Origin: an uncultured Ruminococcus sp.
GTDB lineage: Bacteria > Bacillota > Clostridia > Oscillospirales > Ruminococcaceae
Length of the DNA stretch: 5,003 nucleotides
Assembly: GCA_947175975.1 (NCBI GenBank)
Contig: CAMWOX010000138.1
Coordinates: 1-5,003 of the forward strand
Reading direction: 5' to 3'
Shown here: one piece after another, positions 1 through 4,567 of the stretch
Position numbering within the stretch: the first letter of the stretch is position 1
Layout: the number at the start of each line of letters is the position of its first letter
Made by a program: the position numbers and the translations under genes
Notes under the pieces: model-generated
The model's input: only the letters and a program-made list of their open reading frames with translations
What the model was told of the DNA's origin: nothing
Databases searched by the model: none

Positions 1-164
1 GTATAACTTTTTCCATTAAAAATAATAAAAATCTGCTTTTTTTCTCCTCTTTTCAATTCACCAATTCTGCTTGTAAAAAATCCAAGATATTTTCTATCAA
101 TTCCAAATCCCCTACATAATACAGATTTATTTACTTCTCTTTTATAAACAAATGTATCAAACAT
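1..164 (-). CDS. Unrecognised protein, N-terminal 54 codons, runs off left edge
   Basis: This minus-strand frame opens with ATG at 164-162 and stays open to the window edge. It gives 54 residues beginning MFDTFVYKRE and including a GFGIDRKYLGFF stretch and an IFIIFNGKSY stretch. An AGAAGG sequence at 174-179, about 9 bases before the ATG, is a plausible ribosome binding site. I do not recognise the family. The charged and aromatic pattern ending in FNGKSY looks like a compact beta-rich domain, but that is only an impression. It follows the broken HerA-like gene by 17 bases on the same strand. It may be a separate gene, or a remnant joined to the HerA fragment by deletion, because its frame extends upstream of the ATG to a TGA at about 201. 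Confidence 0.45.
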   Translation of the reverse strand, partial: MFDTFVYKREVNKSVLCRGFGIDRKYLGFFTSRIGELKRGEKKQIFIIFNGKSY

Positions 165-181
165 CGAATCATTCCTTCTAA

Positions 182-454
182 TTATTTTTGCAGATTTAAA
201 AATTCATGAAATACTCGAGGCAAGTTCCAATATACCAGAAATATTAAAATGAAACTTGTCAGAAAACTTTGAGTATCAGCAATATGTGATATATTTTCAA
301 TAACTCCATATGAAAACGAACCGTCAATATGACCGACTTTTACAATATCAAAAGCATGAAGTTTAAGGTTAGAATCAGTCCAGAATGTAAATTTATCCAT
401 TGTTGTTGGATTTTTTTCTGTAGCAATAACTCTGCCAATTAGTTTATTTTTCAT
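182..454 (-). pseudogene. HerA-type (DUF87) ATPase, N-terminal fragment only
   Basis: The first 66 or so residues read as the N-terminal beta-barrel (HAS-barrel-like) domain of bacterial HerA/DUF87 ATPases. The visible marks are an IGRVIATEKNPTT opening, a central FDIVKVGHIDGSFSYGVIENI segment and HIADTQSFLTSFI. In the family this is normally followed by several hundred residues with Walker A and Walker B motifs for a hexameric DNA translocase. Here the frame instead runs into about 21 unrelated residues and stops at 90 aa, so no ATPase core is present. The start is well supported: AGGAG at 462-466 lies 7 bases before the ATG. It sits directly downstream of the NurA-like gene, the expected partner. 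In another frame just past the break, residues NISGILELAS may be a decayed trace of the nucleotide-binding loop; this is weak. The fragment cannot work as a translocase. Family identity rests on sequence memory, not a search. Confidence 0.65.
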
Positions 455-461
455 ACATAAC

Positions 462-466
462 TCCTA
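462..466 (-). promoter_or_regulatory. RBS of HerA-like fragment, overlapping the NurA tail stop
   Basis: AGGAG on the minus strand lies 7 bases before the ATG at 454. It overlaps the TAG (466-464) that ends the read-through NurA frame. This stop-in-RBS spacing is typical of translationally coupled operon genes. It suggests the ancestral NurA reading frame ended at 464, not at 554. Confidence 0.65.
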
Positions 467-553
467 AAATAAGTGCAGAAAACTTTCAGCACTGAGATAT
501 TTTGATTTTACATAAGTTTCCGTAAGATATACAGGATAAAGATGATTTGCCCA
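464..553 (-). pseudogene. Severed C-terminal tail of the NurA-like gene
   Basis: Immediately after the TGA at 556-554 the same frame continues for 29 codons, starting WANHLYPVYLTETYVKSKY and ending FLHLF, to a TAG at 466-464. The YP-containing segment matches the position and style of the conserved C-terminal motif of NurA nucleases, which supplies an active-site tyrosine in the family. The residue before it (codon TGA) would be CGA arginine after a single C-to-T reversion. The tail contains no other stop or frameshift, so the nonsense change appears recent. Without read-through it is not translated. Confidence 0.65.
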
Positions 554-1633
554 TCATAAATCAGCACCATAACACACTGGATTTCGTTCATTTATAATTA
601 ATGCACTCAGCATATTAACCAAATCACTATCAATACCCTTTGAATTTTCTTCCTGAGTAACAAGCATTTTTTCTACTTTAACAATGCCAGCAAACGTGGT
701 TCTGGGTCTTGAAACATCTCTTAATCTGATATACCAAACAGCAAAGTTTATATCACCGAACCATTTGGGATTTGAATAATAGGCAACAGGTGTTCTGTGA
801 TACAGAGGTAATTCAGATATATAACCCGGATTTGCTTTTCCATTTACATCTTTGCAGACTTCAGGATTGAAGTTTTTTGAAACACCAAGAACATAATTAA
901 AGCCATTTTTAAACGTTGCTAATTTTCTTACATCTTTTTTTATATCGTCCGTTGGTCTGTATTCAAGTGAACCGTCTTTAATCAGATAATTTCTGCTGTT
1001 AAAAAGTCGTTTTTTTACAAGTTCAGCAACCATATCTTTTTCACACTGAACCATTCTGTCCTGAATGCGTGCTGTGCCTCTGTCCTCAAATTTATCAGGT
1101 TTGCTTCTGGAGGTATCATAAGGAATAACACTATTTATTTTTATTCCGCTGCGTTGAATGACAGGAAGATTACTCAGTTTTATAGCCATACCCTCAAAAA
1201 AACCTCTTTTATCGTCAGCATTGGCAATATCGGGAACGGATATTACAATTTCTCTATGAAACTGTTCAGGAGTGACTATTCTGTCAACTCTTTTACAACA
1301 GCCTACACCTATTTGCCCTGCAATTATCGGAAAAATTTTACTTCTGTCCCTTGAAACAGAATACGAATGGTCATCAACTTTATACACACGACGAGAACCG
1401 TCCAGAAAGTATGTTAAATATTGTTCGCCACGTTCAGCTAAATCAATACTTAATTTTTTAAGAGGTATATATTTCGGAAGATTATGTGAAGTTTCAGACA
1501 TTTTTTCCCATACTACAGTATCTTCACTGTAATCAATGGCAGGGCGTTTAGCGTGGTCAAGCCCATATTTATGTGCTTTATAACTTCTTCCGCCTGTTTC
1601 CTCTGCCAGCATCTGCATAACTTTATCAGCCAA
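554..1633 (-). CDS. nurA: NurA-like nuclease, truncated at C-terminus by in-frame TGA
   Basis: This is a 359-residue frame resembling NurA, a 5'-3' DNA nuclease that works with the HerA translocase. Two Asp-Gly motifs typical of the NurA RNase-H-like core are visible: FLDGS with Asp78 and LIKDGSL with Asp220. A VLGVSKNF segment at about 248-255 fits the later conserved G-x-(S)-K motif. The C-terminal YP motif is missing from the product but is encoded just beyond the TGA (464-553), so the intact protein would have been about 389 aa. The start is TTG at 1633, chosen because AAGGTGG at 1641-1647 lies 7 bases upstream; internal ATGs at 1618 and 1612 have no comparable RBS. The gene leads a minus-strand operon with the HerA-like fragment. 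There is no clear upstream promoter: a TTAGCA/TAAAAT pair with 19-bp spacing inside the DUF3852 gene is weak. The product is probably inactive or impaired. The symbol names the family; specific function is inferred. Confidence 0.7.
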   Translation of the reverse strand: MADKVMQMLAEETGGRSYKAHKYGLDHAKRPAIDYSEDTVVWEKMSETSHNLPKYIPLKKLSIDLAERGEQYLTYFLDGSRRVYKVDDHSYSVSRDRSKIFPIIAGQIGVGCCKRVDRIVTPEQFHREIVISVPDIANADDKRGFFEGMAIKLSNLPVIQRSGIKINSVIPYDTSRSKPDKFEDRGTARIQDRMVQCEKDMVAELVKKRLFNSRNYLIKDGSLEYRPTDDIKKDVRKLATFKNGFNYVLGVSKNFNPEVCKDVNGKANPGYISELPLYHRTPVAYYSNPKWFGDINFAVWYIRLRDVSRPRTTFAGIVKVEKMLVTQEENSKGIDSDLVNMLSALIINERNPVCYGADL

Positions 1634-1640
1634 TATTACA

Positions 1641-1647
1641 CCACCTT
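1641..1647 (-). promoter_or_regulatory. RBS that fixes the TTG start of the NurA-like gene
   Basis: Minus-strand AAGGTGG differs from AAGGAGG by one base and sits 7 bases before the TTG at 1633. Its spacing is correct only for this start. Confidence 0.65.
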
Positions 1648-1667
1648 ATTATTTTAATTTCAGCAGT

Positions 1668-1955
1668 TTGATTTTTGCTAATGTATCGTCACTTTCGGTA
1701 TATGCAGCTGGTGACATTGCAAGTGCTGTTTCCGGCACATGGACAACTGCGAGAGTGCAGGTCGAATCTATCGTAAATACTATGGTATTCCCTGTTTTGG
1801 ACTTAATATTGGCAATTTTACTGTTTGTTAAGATAGGTGCACTGTATTTGGACTACCGAAAGCATGGACAGATAGAATGGACACCGATTGCTATTATTTT
1901 CGGCGGTCTGCTGTTCACACTGACGGCACCCATGTATATCTGGACAATTATCTGA
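1668..1955 (+). CDS. DUF3852-type conjugation membrane protein, 5' end disrupted
   Basis: The protein resembles DUF3852, a small membrane protein found in conjugation modules of Clostridia ICEs. Its residues VYAAGD (11-16) look like the end of a signal peptide. Then comes a soluble ASAVSGTWTTARVQVESIVN segment, a first membrane helix at about 40-60 (FPVLDLILAILLFVKI), a short polar loop YRKHGQIEW, and a second hydrophobic segment at about 72-95 ending APMYIWTII. The family role is presumed to be a structural part of the mating apparatus; the exact function is unknown. The start is doubtful. TTG at 1668 has no RBS and falls inside the expected signal-peptide core. The frame is open upstream to 1584 with no ATG or GTG, and that stretch is antisense to the NurA gene. 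The natural start was probably removed when the NurA/HerA block was joined here. A terminator follows at 1965. Confidence 0.6.
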   Translation: MIFANVSSLSVYAAGDIASAVSGTWTTARVQVESIVNTMVFPVLDLILAILLFVKIGALYLDYRKHGQIEWTPIAIIFGGLLFTLTAPMYIWTII

Positions 1956-1964
1956 AGTCAGTCT

Positions 1965-1999
1965 GAGCGTTCCTTGTTTGTACAGGGAACGCTCTTTTT
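1965..1999 (+). terminator. Rho-independent terminator after DUF3852 gene
   Basis: GAGCGTTCCTTG (1965-1976) pairs with CAGGGAACGCTC (1983-1994) in a 12-bp stem with one G-U pair and a 6-base loop, followed by TTTTT. It closes the DUF3852 transcript 9 bases after its stop and insulates the integrase gene. Confidence 0.9.
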
Positions 2000-2035
2000 A
2001 TGTACAGAGAGAAAAAAAGATCAGCGGTTTGTACA
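1977..2035 (+). repeat. Three spaced TWTGTACA direct repeats
   Basis: TTTGTACA occurs at 1977-1984 and 2028-2035, and TATGTACA at 1999-2006. All three are on the same strand in the gap between the DUF3852 gene and the integrase. Short direct repeats near an integrase gene can be arm-type binding sites for its AP2-like N-terminal domain. The first copy also lies in the terminator loop, so chance is possible. Confidence 0.35.
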
Positions 2036-2041
2036 TAGGTT

Positions 2042-2061
2042 TTTCGCAAAATTAAGCATTT
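2042..2061 (+). repeat. Left copy of 20-bp inverted repeat bracketing the integrase
   Basis: The sequence tttcgcaaaattaagcattt here is the exact reverse complement of 3312-3331. The match ends abruptly on both sides (2041/3332 and 2062/3311 do not pair). The two copies bracket 1.25 kb that holds only the integrase gene and its leader. Confidence 0.85.
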
Positions 2062-2088
2062 TATGATACTCTTATTGTAGCATAAAAT
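2058..2088 (+). repeat. Imperfect 12-bp palindrome upstream of integrase
   Basis: ATTTTATGATAC (2058-2069) and GTAGCATAAAAT (2077-2088) are inverted with one mismatch and a 7-base gap. The left arm overlaps the inner end of the 20-bp repeat. It could be a recombinase core site, an operator for integrase expression or an RNA hairpin. The TATGAT within it resembles a -10 box but lacks a good -35 box. Confidence 0.5.
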
Positions 2089-2146
2089 CTGAACGAAATC
2101 AAGTGTTTTTTATAGAATTTTTTGAAAGATAAAGGAGGCATCAGGC

Positions 2147-3232
2147 ATGAGCCACAGCATCTATCTCCGCAAAGACGGGCGATGGGAAGCCCGTCTTTCT
2201 TTGGGAACAGATGAACAAGGAAAAAGAAGAACACGCTCTTTCTATGGAAAAAGCCGTGAAGAAGCGGAATATAAGCTGCTTGTTTCACAACAAAATCTTG
2301 CTGATGAGTACGCTGTAACGGAAATGACGGTCAGAGAATTATCCATTGAGTTTCTGCACACATCTGCTGTTAGACTGAAAGAATCAACCGCTGCCAATTA
2401 TCGCATGAAAATGGAAAAACACATCATTCCAGCATTTGGCGACATCCAGTGTTGTATGCTGAAGTCAAAAATGATTTATCAGTTTGTGGAACAGAAACTC
2501 AAATCCGGACTTTCTGCCAGATATATCGCCGATATTCTGGTACTGATGAAGTCCATGTTCCGTTATGCAAGCCGGGAATATCATATCCGGAACGTGATGA
2601 ACGGCATTATCCTGCCGAAATGCCAGAAGTCCAAAACTACGATATTTTCACATGAACAACAGGAAATATTAAAATCATATATCACAGCAAATCAGAATCT
2701 GACAACGCTGGGAACAGCTCTGTCACTTTATACAGGTGTCCGGATTGGCGAACTTTGTGCTTTGCAGTGGGCGGATATCGACCTTAAAAAACGGATTCTG
2801 ACCGTCAGAAAGACAATTCAGCGCATCCAGTGTCCATCTGGCAAACATCGTACAAAATTAGTGATCACTGCGCCCAAAAGTCACAGTTCCTGCCGTGAGA
2901 TTCCGATTCCGGAATGCCTGTGTGCAATGCTTGCACAGTTCCAGACTGATCAGAATATTTATTTATTATCGGGAAAAACTAAGCCTGTTGAGCCGAGAAC
3001 TATGCAGTACAGGTTCTCTAAAGTCCTGAATAACGCAAATCTGCCGTCAGTACATTATCATGCTCTGCGTCATGCGTTTGCAACAAACTGTGTTACATTA
3101 GGCTTTGACGTGAAAACGCTGTCGGAGATTCTCGGACACAGTTCCATTGAACTGACTCTGAACCGCTATGTCCACTCCTCAATGGAACGAAAACAGTTCT
3201 GCATGAATCTGCTGTCCTGGTCGGCAGCTTAA
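2147..3232 (+). CDS. Tyrosine recombinase/integrase (phage/ICE type)
   Basis: This 361-residue enzyme catalyses site-specific strand exchange through a covalent 3'-phosphotyrosine, integrating, excising or inverting DNA. It has the usual three-part layout. An AP2-like arm-binding domain covers about 1-50 (GRWEARLSLGTDEQGKRRTR then FYGKSREEAE). A SAM-like core-binding domain covers about 60-160. The catalytic domain covers about 165-350. All catalytic residues are visible: Arg199 in TGVRIGEL, Lys244 in APKSHSSCREIPIP, His305 and Arg308 in HALRH, His331 in ILGHSS, and Tyr341 in NRYVH. The length is normal for Tn916/phage-type integrases. The ATG is set by AAGGAGG at 2132-2138, 8 bases upstream. 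No excisionase gene lies next to it, and no strong promoter is visible. The gene is bracketed by a perfect 20-bp inverted repeat. It appears intact and active; its att site or target cannot be told from this window. Confidence 0.95.
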   Translation: MSHSIYLRKDGRWEARLSLGTDEQGKRRTRSFYGKSREEAEYKLLVSQQNLADEYAVTEMTVRELSIEFLHTSAVRLKESTAANYRMKMEKHIIPAFGDIQCCMLKSKMIYQFVEQKLKSGLSARYIADILVLMKSMFRYASREYHIRNVMNGIILPKCQKSKTTIFSHEQQEILKSYITANQNLTTLGTALSLYTGVRIGELCALQWADIDLKKRILTVRKTIQRIQCPSGKHRTKLVITAPKSHSSCREIPIPECLCAMLAQFQTDQNIYLLSGKTKPVEPRTMQYRFSKVLNNANLPSVHYHALRHAFATNCVTLGFDVKTLSEILGHSSIELTLNRYVHSSMERKQFCMNLLSWSAA

Positions 3233-3297
3233 CCGTCAGATGTGTGTCATTGTCCGTCAGGAATATTTTTCTATCTTCCGCAATTTCGGTATTTCAG

Positions 3298-3338
3298 AAA
3301 AATTTCGCTTGAAATGCTTAATTTTGCGAAATTTTTTT
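3298..3338 (+). terminator. Hairpin with T-run after integrase, possible terminator
   Basis: AAAAATTTCGC (3298-3308) pairs with GCGAAATTTTT (3326-3336) around a 17-base loop, and the T-run continues to 3338. The stem is AT-rich and the loop long, so it would be a weak terminator. The 3' arm shares bases with the right inverted repeat, so the structure may serve recombination instead. It lies before the SLOG gene start. Confidence 0.45.
3312..3331 (-). repeat. Right copy of 20-bp inverted repeat bracketing the integrase
   Basis: The sequence aaatgcttaattttgcgaaa is the exact reverse complement of 2042-2061. It lies 79 bases after the integrase stop and 40 bases before the SLOG ATG, and overlaps the 3' part of the AT-rich hairpin at 3298-3338. 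Confidence 0.85.
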
Positions 3339-3371
3339 GAGATGCAAAGCAGAAGAAAAGGAGAATCTGAA

Positions 3372-3869
3372 ATGACATGCACAATTTTATCATCCGGCGA
3401 TGAATTCCGGACATTGTGCCGGAATGAATCAGAAAAGCCATTTTCCACAATCAAAGCGAAAGTTTGGGAAACTGTCTGGGACTTGTATTGCAGAGGATAT
3501 GACAGTTTCTATGTCAACTGTGATTACGGCACACCGATGTGGGCAGCGGAGTTCATCCTGAATCTGAAAGCCGGAAATGAAGTAAAACTGCACATCATGA
3601 TCCCCTATGAAGAACAGTCGACCGACTGGCCCGAAGAAATCAGGGATCGCTATTTTGCCATTCATGAAAAGGCTGACAGTGTGACACTGGCACATACGCA
3701 GTATGATCTGTTCTGCTATCAGGATACAGACGAGAAAATGATTGATGAGAGCAATTTACTGCTCATATTCGGCGGTGAGAACGGCGCACCCTTTGCAGAA
3801 GAATATGCTAAAAAGAAGGACATTCCTATCGAATATCAGGAAATTGTAAAGAAATCCGACTTAAAATAA
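3372..3869 (+). CDS. SLOG-family (YspA/DUF1273-like) protein
   Basis: This 165-residue protein resembles the SLOG Rossmann-like family (YspA/YpsA-type), thought to bind nucleotides or their derivatives. Its role in ICEs is not established. Visible signs are a DSFYVNCDYGTPMWAAEFIL segment (44-63) at the place of the family's glycine-rich loop and WAAE helix, IMIPYEEQSTDWPEEIRDRY (75-94) matching the usual PFxxQ...W...R.RY pattern, DESNLLLIFGGENG (125-138) as a beta strand and loop, and a final AEEYAKKKDIPIEYQEI. The GG of the typical loop is replaced by CDYGTP, so ligand binding may differ. The ATG at 3372 is preferred because AAAAGGAG (3356-3363) lies 8 bases upstream. A longer in-frame ATG at 3240 would add 44 residues crossing the hairpin and inverted repeat and has no RBS. 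A terminator follows, so it seems to be a single-gene unit. Confidence 0.75.
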   Translation: MTCTILSSGDEFRTLCRNESEKPFSTIKAKVWETVWDLYCRGYDSFYVNCDYGTPMWAAEFILNLKAGNEVKLHIMIPYEEQSTDWPEEIRDRYFAIHEKADSVTLAHTQYDLFCYQDTDEKMIDESNLLLIFGGENGAPFAEEYAKKKDIPIEYQEIVKKSDLK

Positions 3870-3876
3870 AGCGTGA

Positions 3877-3909
3877 GCAATTCACAGTGAAAGCTGTGGG
3901 TTGCTTTTT
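3877..3909 (+). terminator. Rho-independent terminator after SLOG gene
   Basis: GCAATTCACAG (3877-3887) and CTGTGGGTTGC (3894-3904) form an 11-bp stem with two G-U pairs around TGAAAG, followed by TTTTT. It starts 7 bases after the SLOG stop and separates it from the convergent XRE gene. Confidence 0.88.
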
Positions 3910-3913
3910 ATTT

Positions 3914-4249
3914 TCAAGTATCTGCGGATTTGTTGGTATTCATTTCCACAAGTAGTTCTGTCCTGCCAATAAGTTTTGACTGTTCATCATTCGGCAAACG
4001 GCGAAATAAATTCAACATTTCCTGTTCTTTTTCGGTTGAGATTTCCGGTTTTTCTTCGCCAGTTAAAAGATAGTTGAGAGACAAATTTAAAAATTCGCAA
4101 ATTTTAATAAGATATTTTGTTGGTGGTTCTGTTCCACGCTTTTTCCATGTTGTAAACACACTGTAATTAATACCGATATAATTGCAGATATCTGCCTGTG
4201 TCCGGTTGATTTCTTTCAATCTCTCAGTAATTCTGTCCATTATATCCAT
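3914..4249 (-). CDS. XRE-family transcriptional repressor
   Basis: This 111-residue cytoplasmic DNA-binding protein has an N-terminal HTH_3/Cro-C1 domain: helices around 5-15, the helix-turn-helix TQADICNYIGINYSVFTTWKKRGTEP (17-42) and the closing LIKICEFLNLSLNYLLTGE (47-65). A C-terminal amphipathic segment EQEMLNLFRRLPNDEQSKLI (75-94) is typical of dimerising ICE and phage repressors. The start at 4249 is chosen because GGAGG (4257-4261) lies 7 bases upstream; an ATG at 4273 lies before that RBS and is not used. The gene is read away from the RepA-like gene. Two AATTTGCAAATT-like palindromes in the shared upstream region overlap the divergent promoter. Autoregulation and repression of the right-hand operon are inferred from that layout. 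No catalytic peptidase domain is present, so induction by self-cleavage is unlikely. Confidence 0.9.
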   Translation of the reverse strand: MDIMDRITERLKEINRTQADICNYIGINYSVFTTWKKRGTEPPTKYLIKICEFLNLSLNYLLTGEEKPEISTEKEQEMLNLFRRLPNDEQSKLIGRTELLVEMNTNKSADT

Positions 4250-4289
4250 AATTGCACCTCCGAAATTATACACTACTTACAAAAATTTG

Positions 4290-4301
4290 AATTTGCAAAT
4301 T
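4290..4301. promoter_or_regulatory. Operator candidate 1: AATTTGCAAATT
   Basis: This is a perfect 12-bp palindrome 6 bases upstream of the rightward -35 box and between that promoter and the XRE start. A near-identical copy lies 24 bp further on. It is a likely binding site for the adjacent XRE repressor; binding is inferred. Confidence 0.6.
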
Positions 4302-4307
4302 TTTATA

Positions 4308-4336
4308 TTGACAAATTTGCAAAATTGAATTATAAT
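4308..4336 (+). promoter_or_regulatory. Perfect consensus sigma-A promoter toward RepA-like gene
   Basis: TTGACA (4308-4313), a spacer of exactly 17 bases, and TATAAT (4331-4336) match the consensus at all 12 positions. Transcription would start near 4343 and run right into the RepA-like gene. Such a strong promoter needs tight control, which fits the palindrome inside its spacer. Confidence 0.85.
4314..4325. promoter_or_regulatory. Operator candidate 2: AATTTGCAAAAT
   Basis: This copy differs by one base from the perfect palindrome at 4290-4301 and lies in the spacer directly after the -35 box. A bound repressor here would block RNA polymerase. The 24-bp centre spacing is about two helix turns and would suit cooperative binding. 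Confidence 0.6.
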
Positions 4337-4397
4337 ATAAATATACTGTTTTGAAAGGCATCTGAATTTTTAAAATACAGCCCCTTCTCTTATCTTA

Positions 4398-4426
4398 ATC
4401 ATACCATAAAATCCGTAAAATTGCAA
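4398..4426 (-). promoter_or_regulatory. Possible leftward promoter for the XRE gene
   Basis: On the minus strand TTGCAA (4426-4421), a 17-base spacer and TATGAT (4403-4398) form a promoter-like pair. The spacer ends TGG, so the -10 is the extended form TGGTATGAT. It would begin near 4391 and read through both operators to the XRE gene with a leader of about 140 bases. The -35 matches only 4 of 6 bases. Confidence 0.45.
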
Positions 4427-4522
4427 GAGTGAAGTGCAATATGATGTAAAAAAGCTGTGTAAATTATGGAATCAGTAGAAATTTGAAAAAACACTGGATT
4501 TTTCATCAAATCTATGCTATTG

Positions 4523-4540
4523 TGTAGTCAGCAGACTACA
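4523..4540 (+). repeat. TGTAGTC-AGCA-GACTACA hairpin before RepA-like RBS
   Basis: A perfect 7-bp inverted repeat with a 4-base loop ends 14 bases before the GGAGG of the downstream gene. It is followed by A-rich rather than T-rich sequence, so it is not a plus-strand terminator. It may be a protein operator or an RNA structure affecting translation. Confidence 0.55.
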
Positions 4541-4567
4541 AAAAATTTTAATATGGAGGTATTTATC

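Larger units (their letters stand above)
4250..4567. other. Regulatory intergenic region between XRE and RepA-like genes
   Basis: These 318 bases hold no convincing gene. They contain two palindromic operator candidates, a perfect consensus rightward promoter, a possible leftward extended -10 promoter and a hairpin just before the right-hand RBS. The rightward transcript would carry an untranslated leader of about 220 bases. A minus-strand TATAAT at 4265-4270 is too close to the XRE RBS to be a good promoter. Confidence 0.7.

Noticed and set aside
554..556. TGA as a recoded sense codon (selenocysteine or Trp) in the NurA-like gene
   Set aside because: Two other genes in the window end in TGA, no selenocysteine-type hairpin is evident after it, and the expected residue is not known to be Cys or Trp. 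A nonsense mutation is simpler.
1154..1532. Two plus-strand open frames of 66 and 86 codons
   Set aside because: Both lie entirely antisense to the NurA-like gene, overlap each other, and resemble no family.
2061..2288. Minus-strand 75-codon frame over the integrase start
   Set aside because: It is antisense to the integrase RBS and AP2-like domain, with low-complexity Phe/Lys runs and no recognisable family.
3240..3371. 44-residue N-terminal extension of the SLOG protein from ATG 3240
   Set aside because: It has no RBS, crosses a hairpin and the right inverted repeat, and the internal ATG at 3372 has an excellent RBS.
3257..3695. Minus-strand frames of 65 and 88 codons antisense to the SLOG gene
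   Set aside because: They mirror the coding sequence of a clear plus-strand gene and have no RBS or family signal.
4265..4270. Minus-strand TATAAT as the XRE promoter -10 box
   Set aside because: Transcription would start within the XRE RBS, and no -35 box lies at 16-18 bp.
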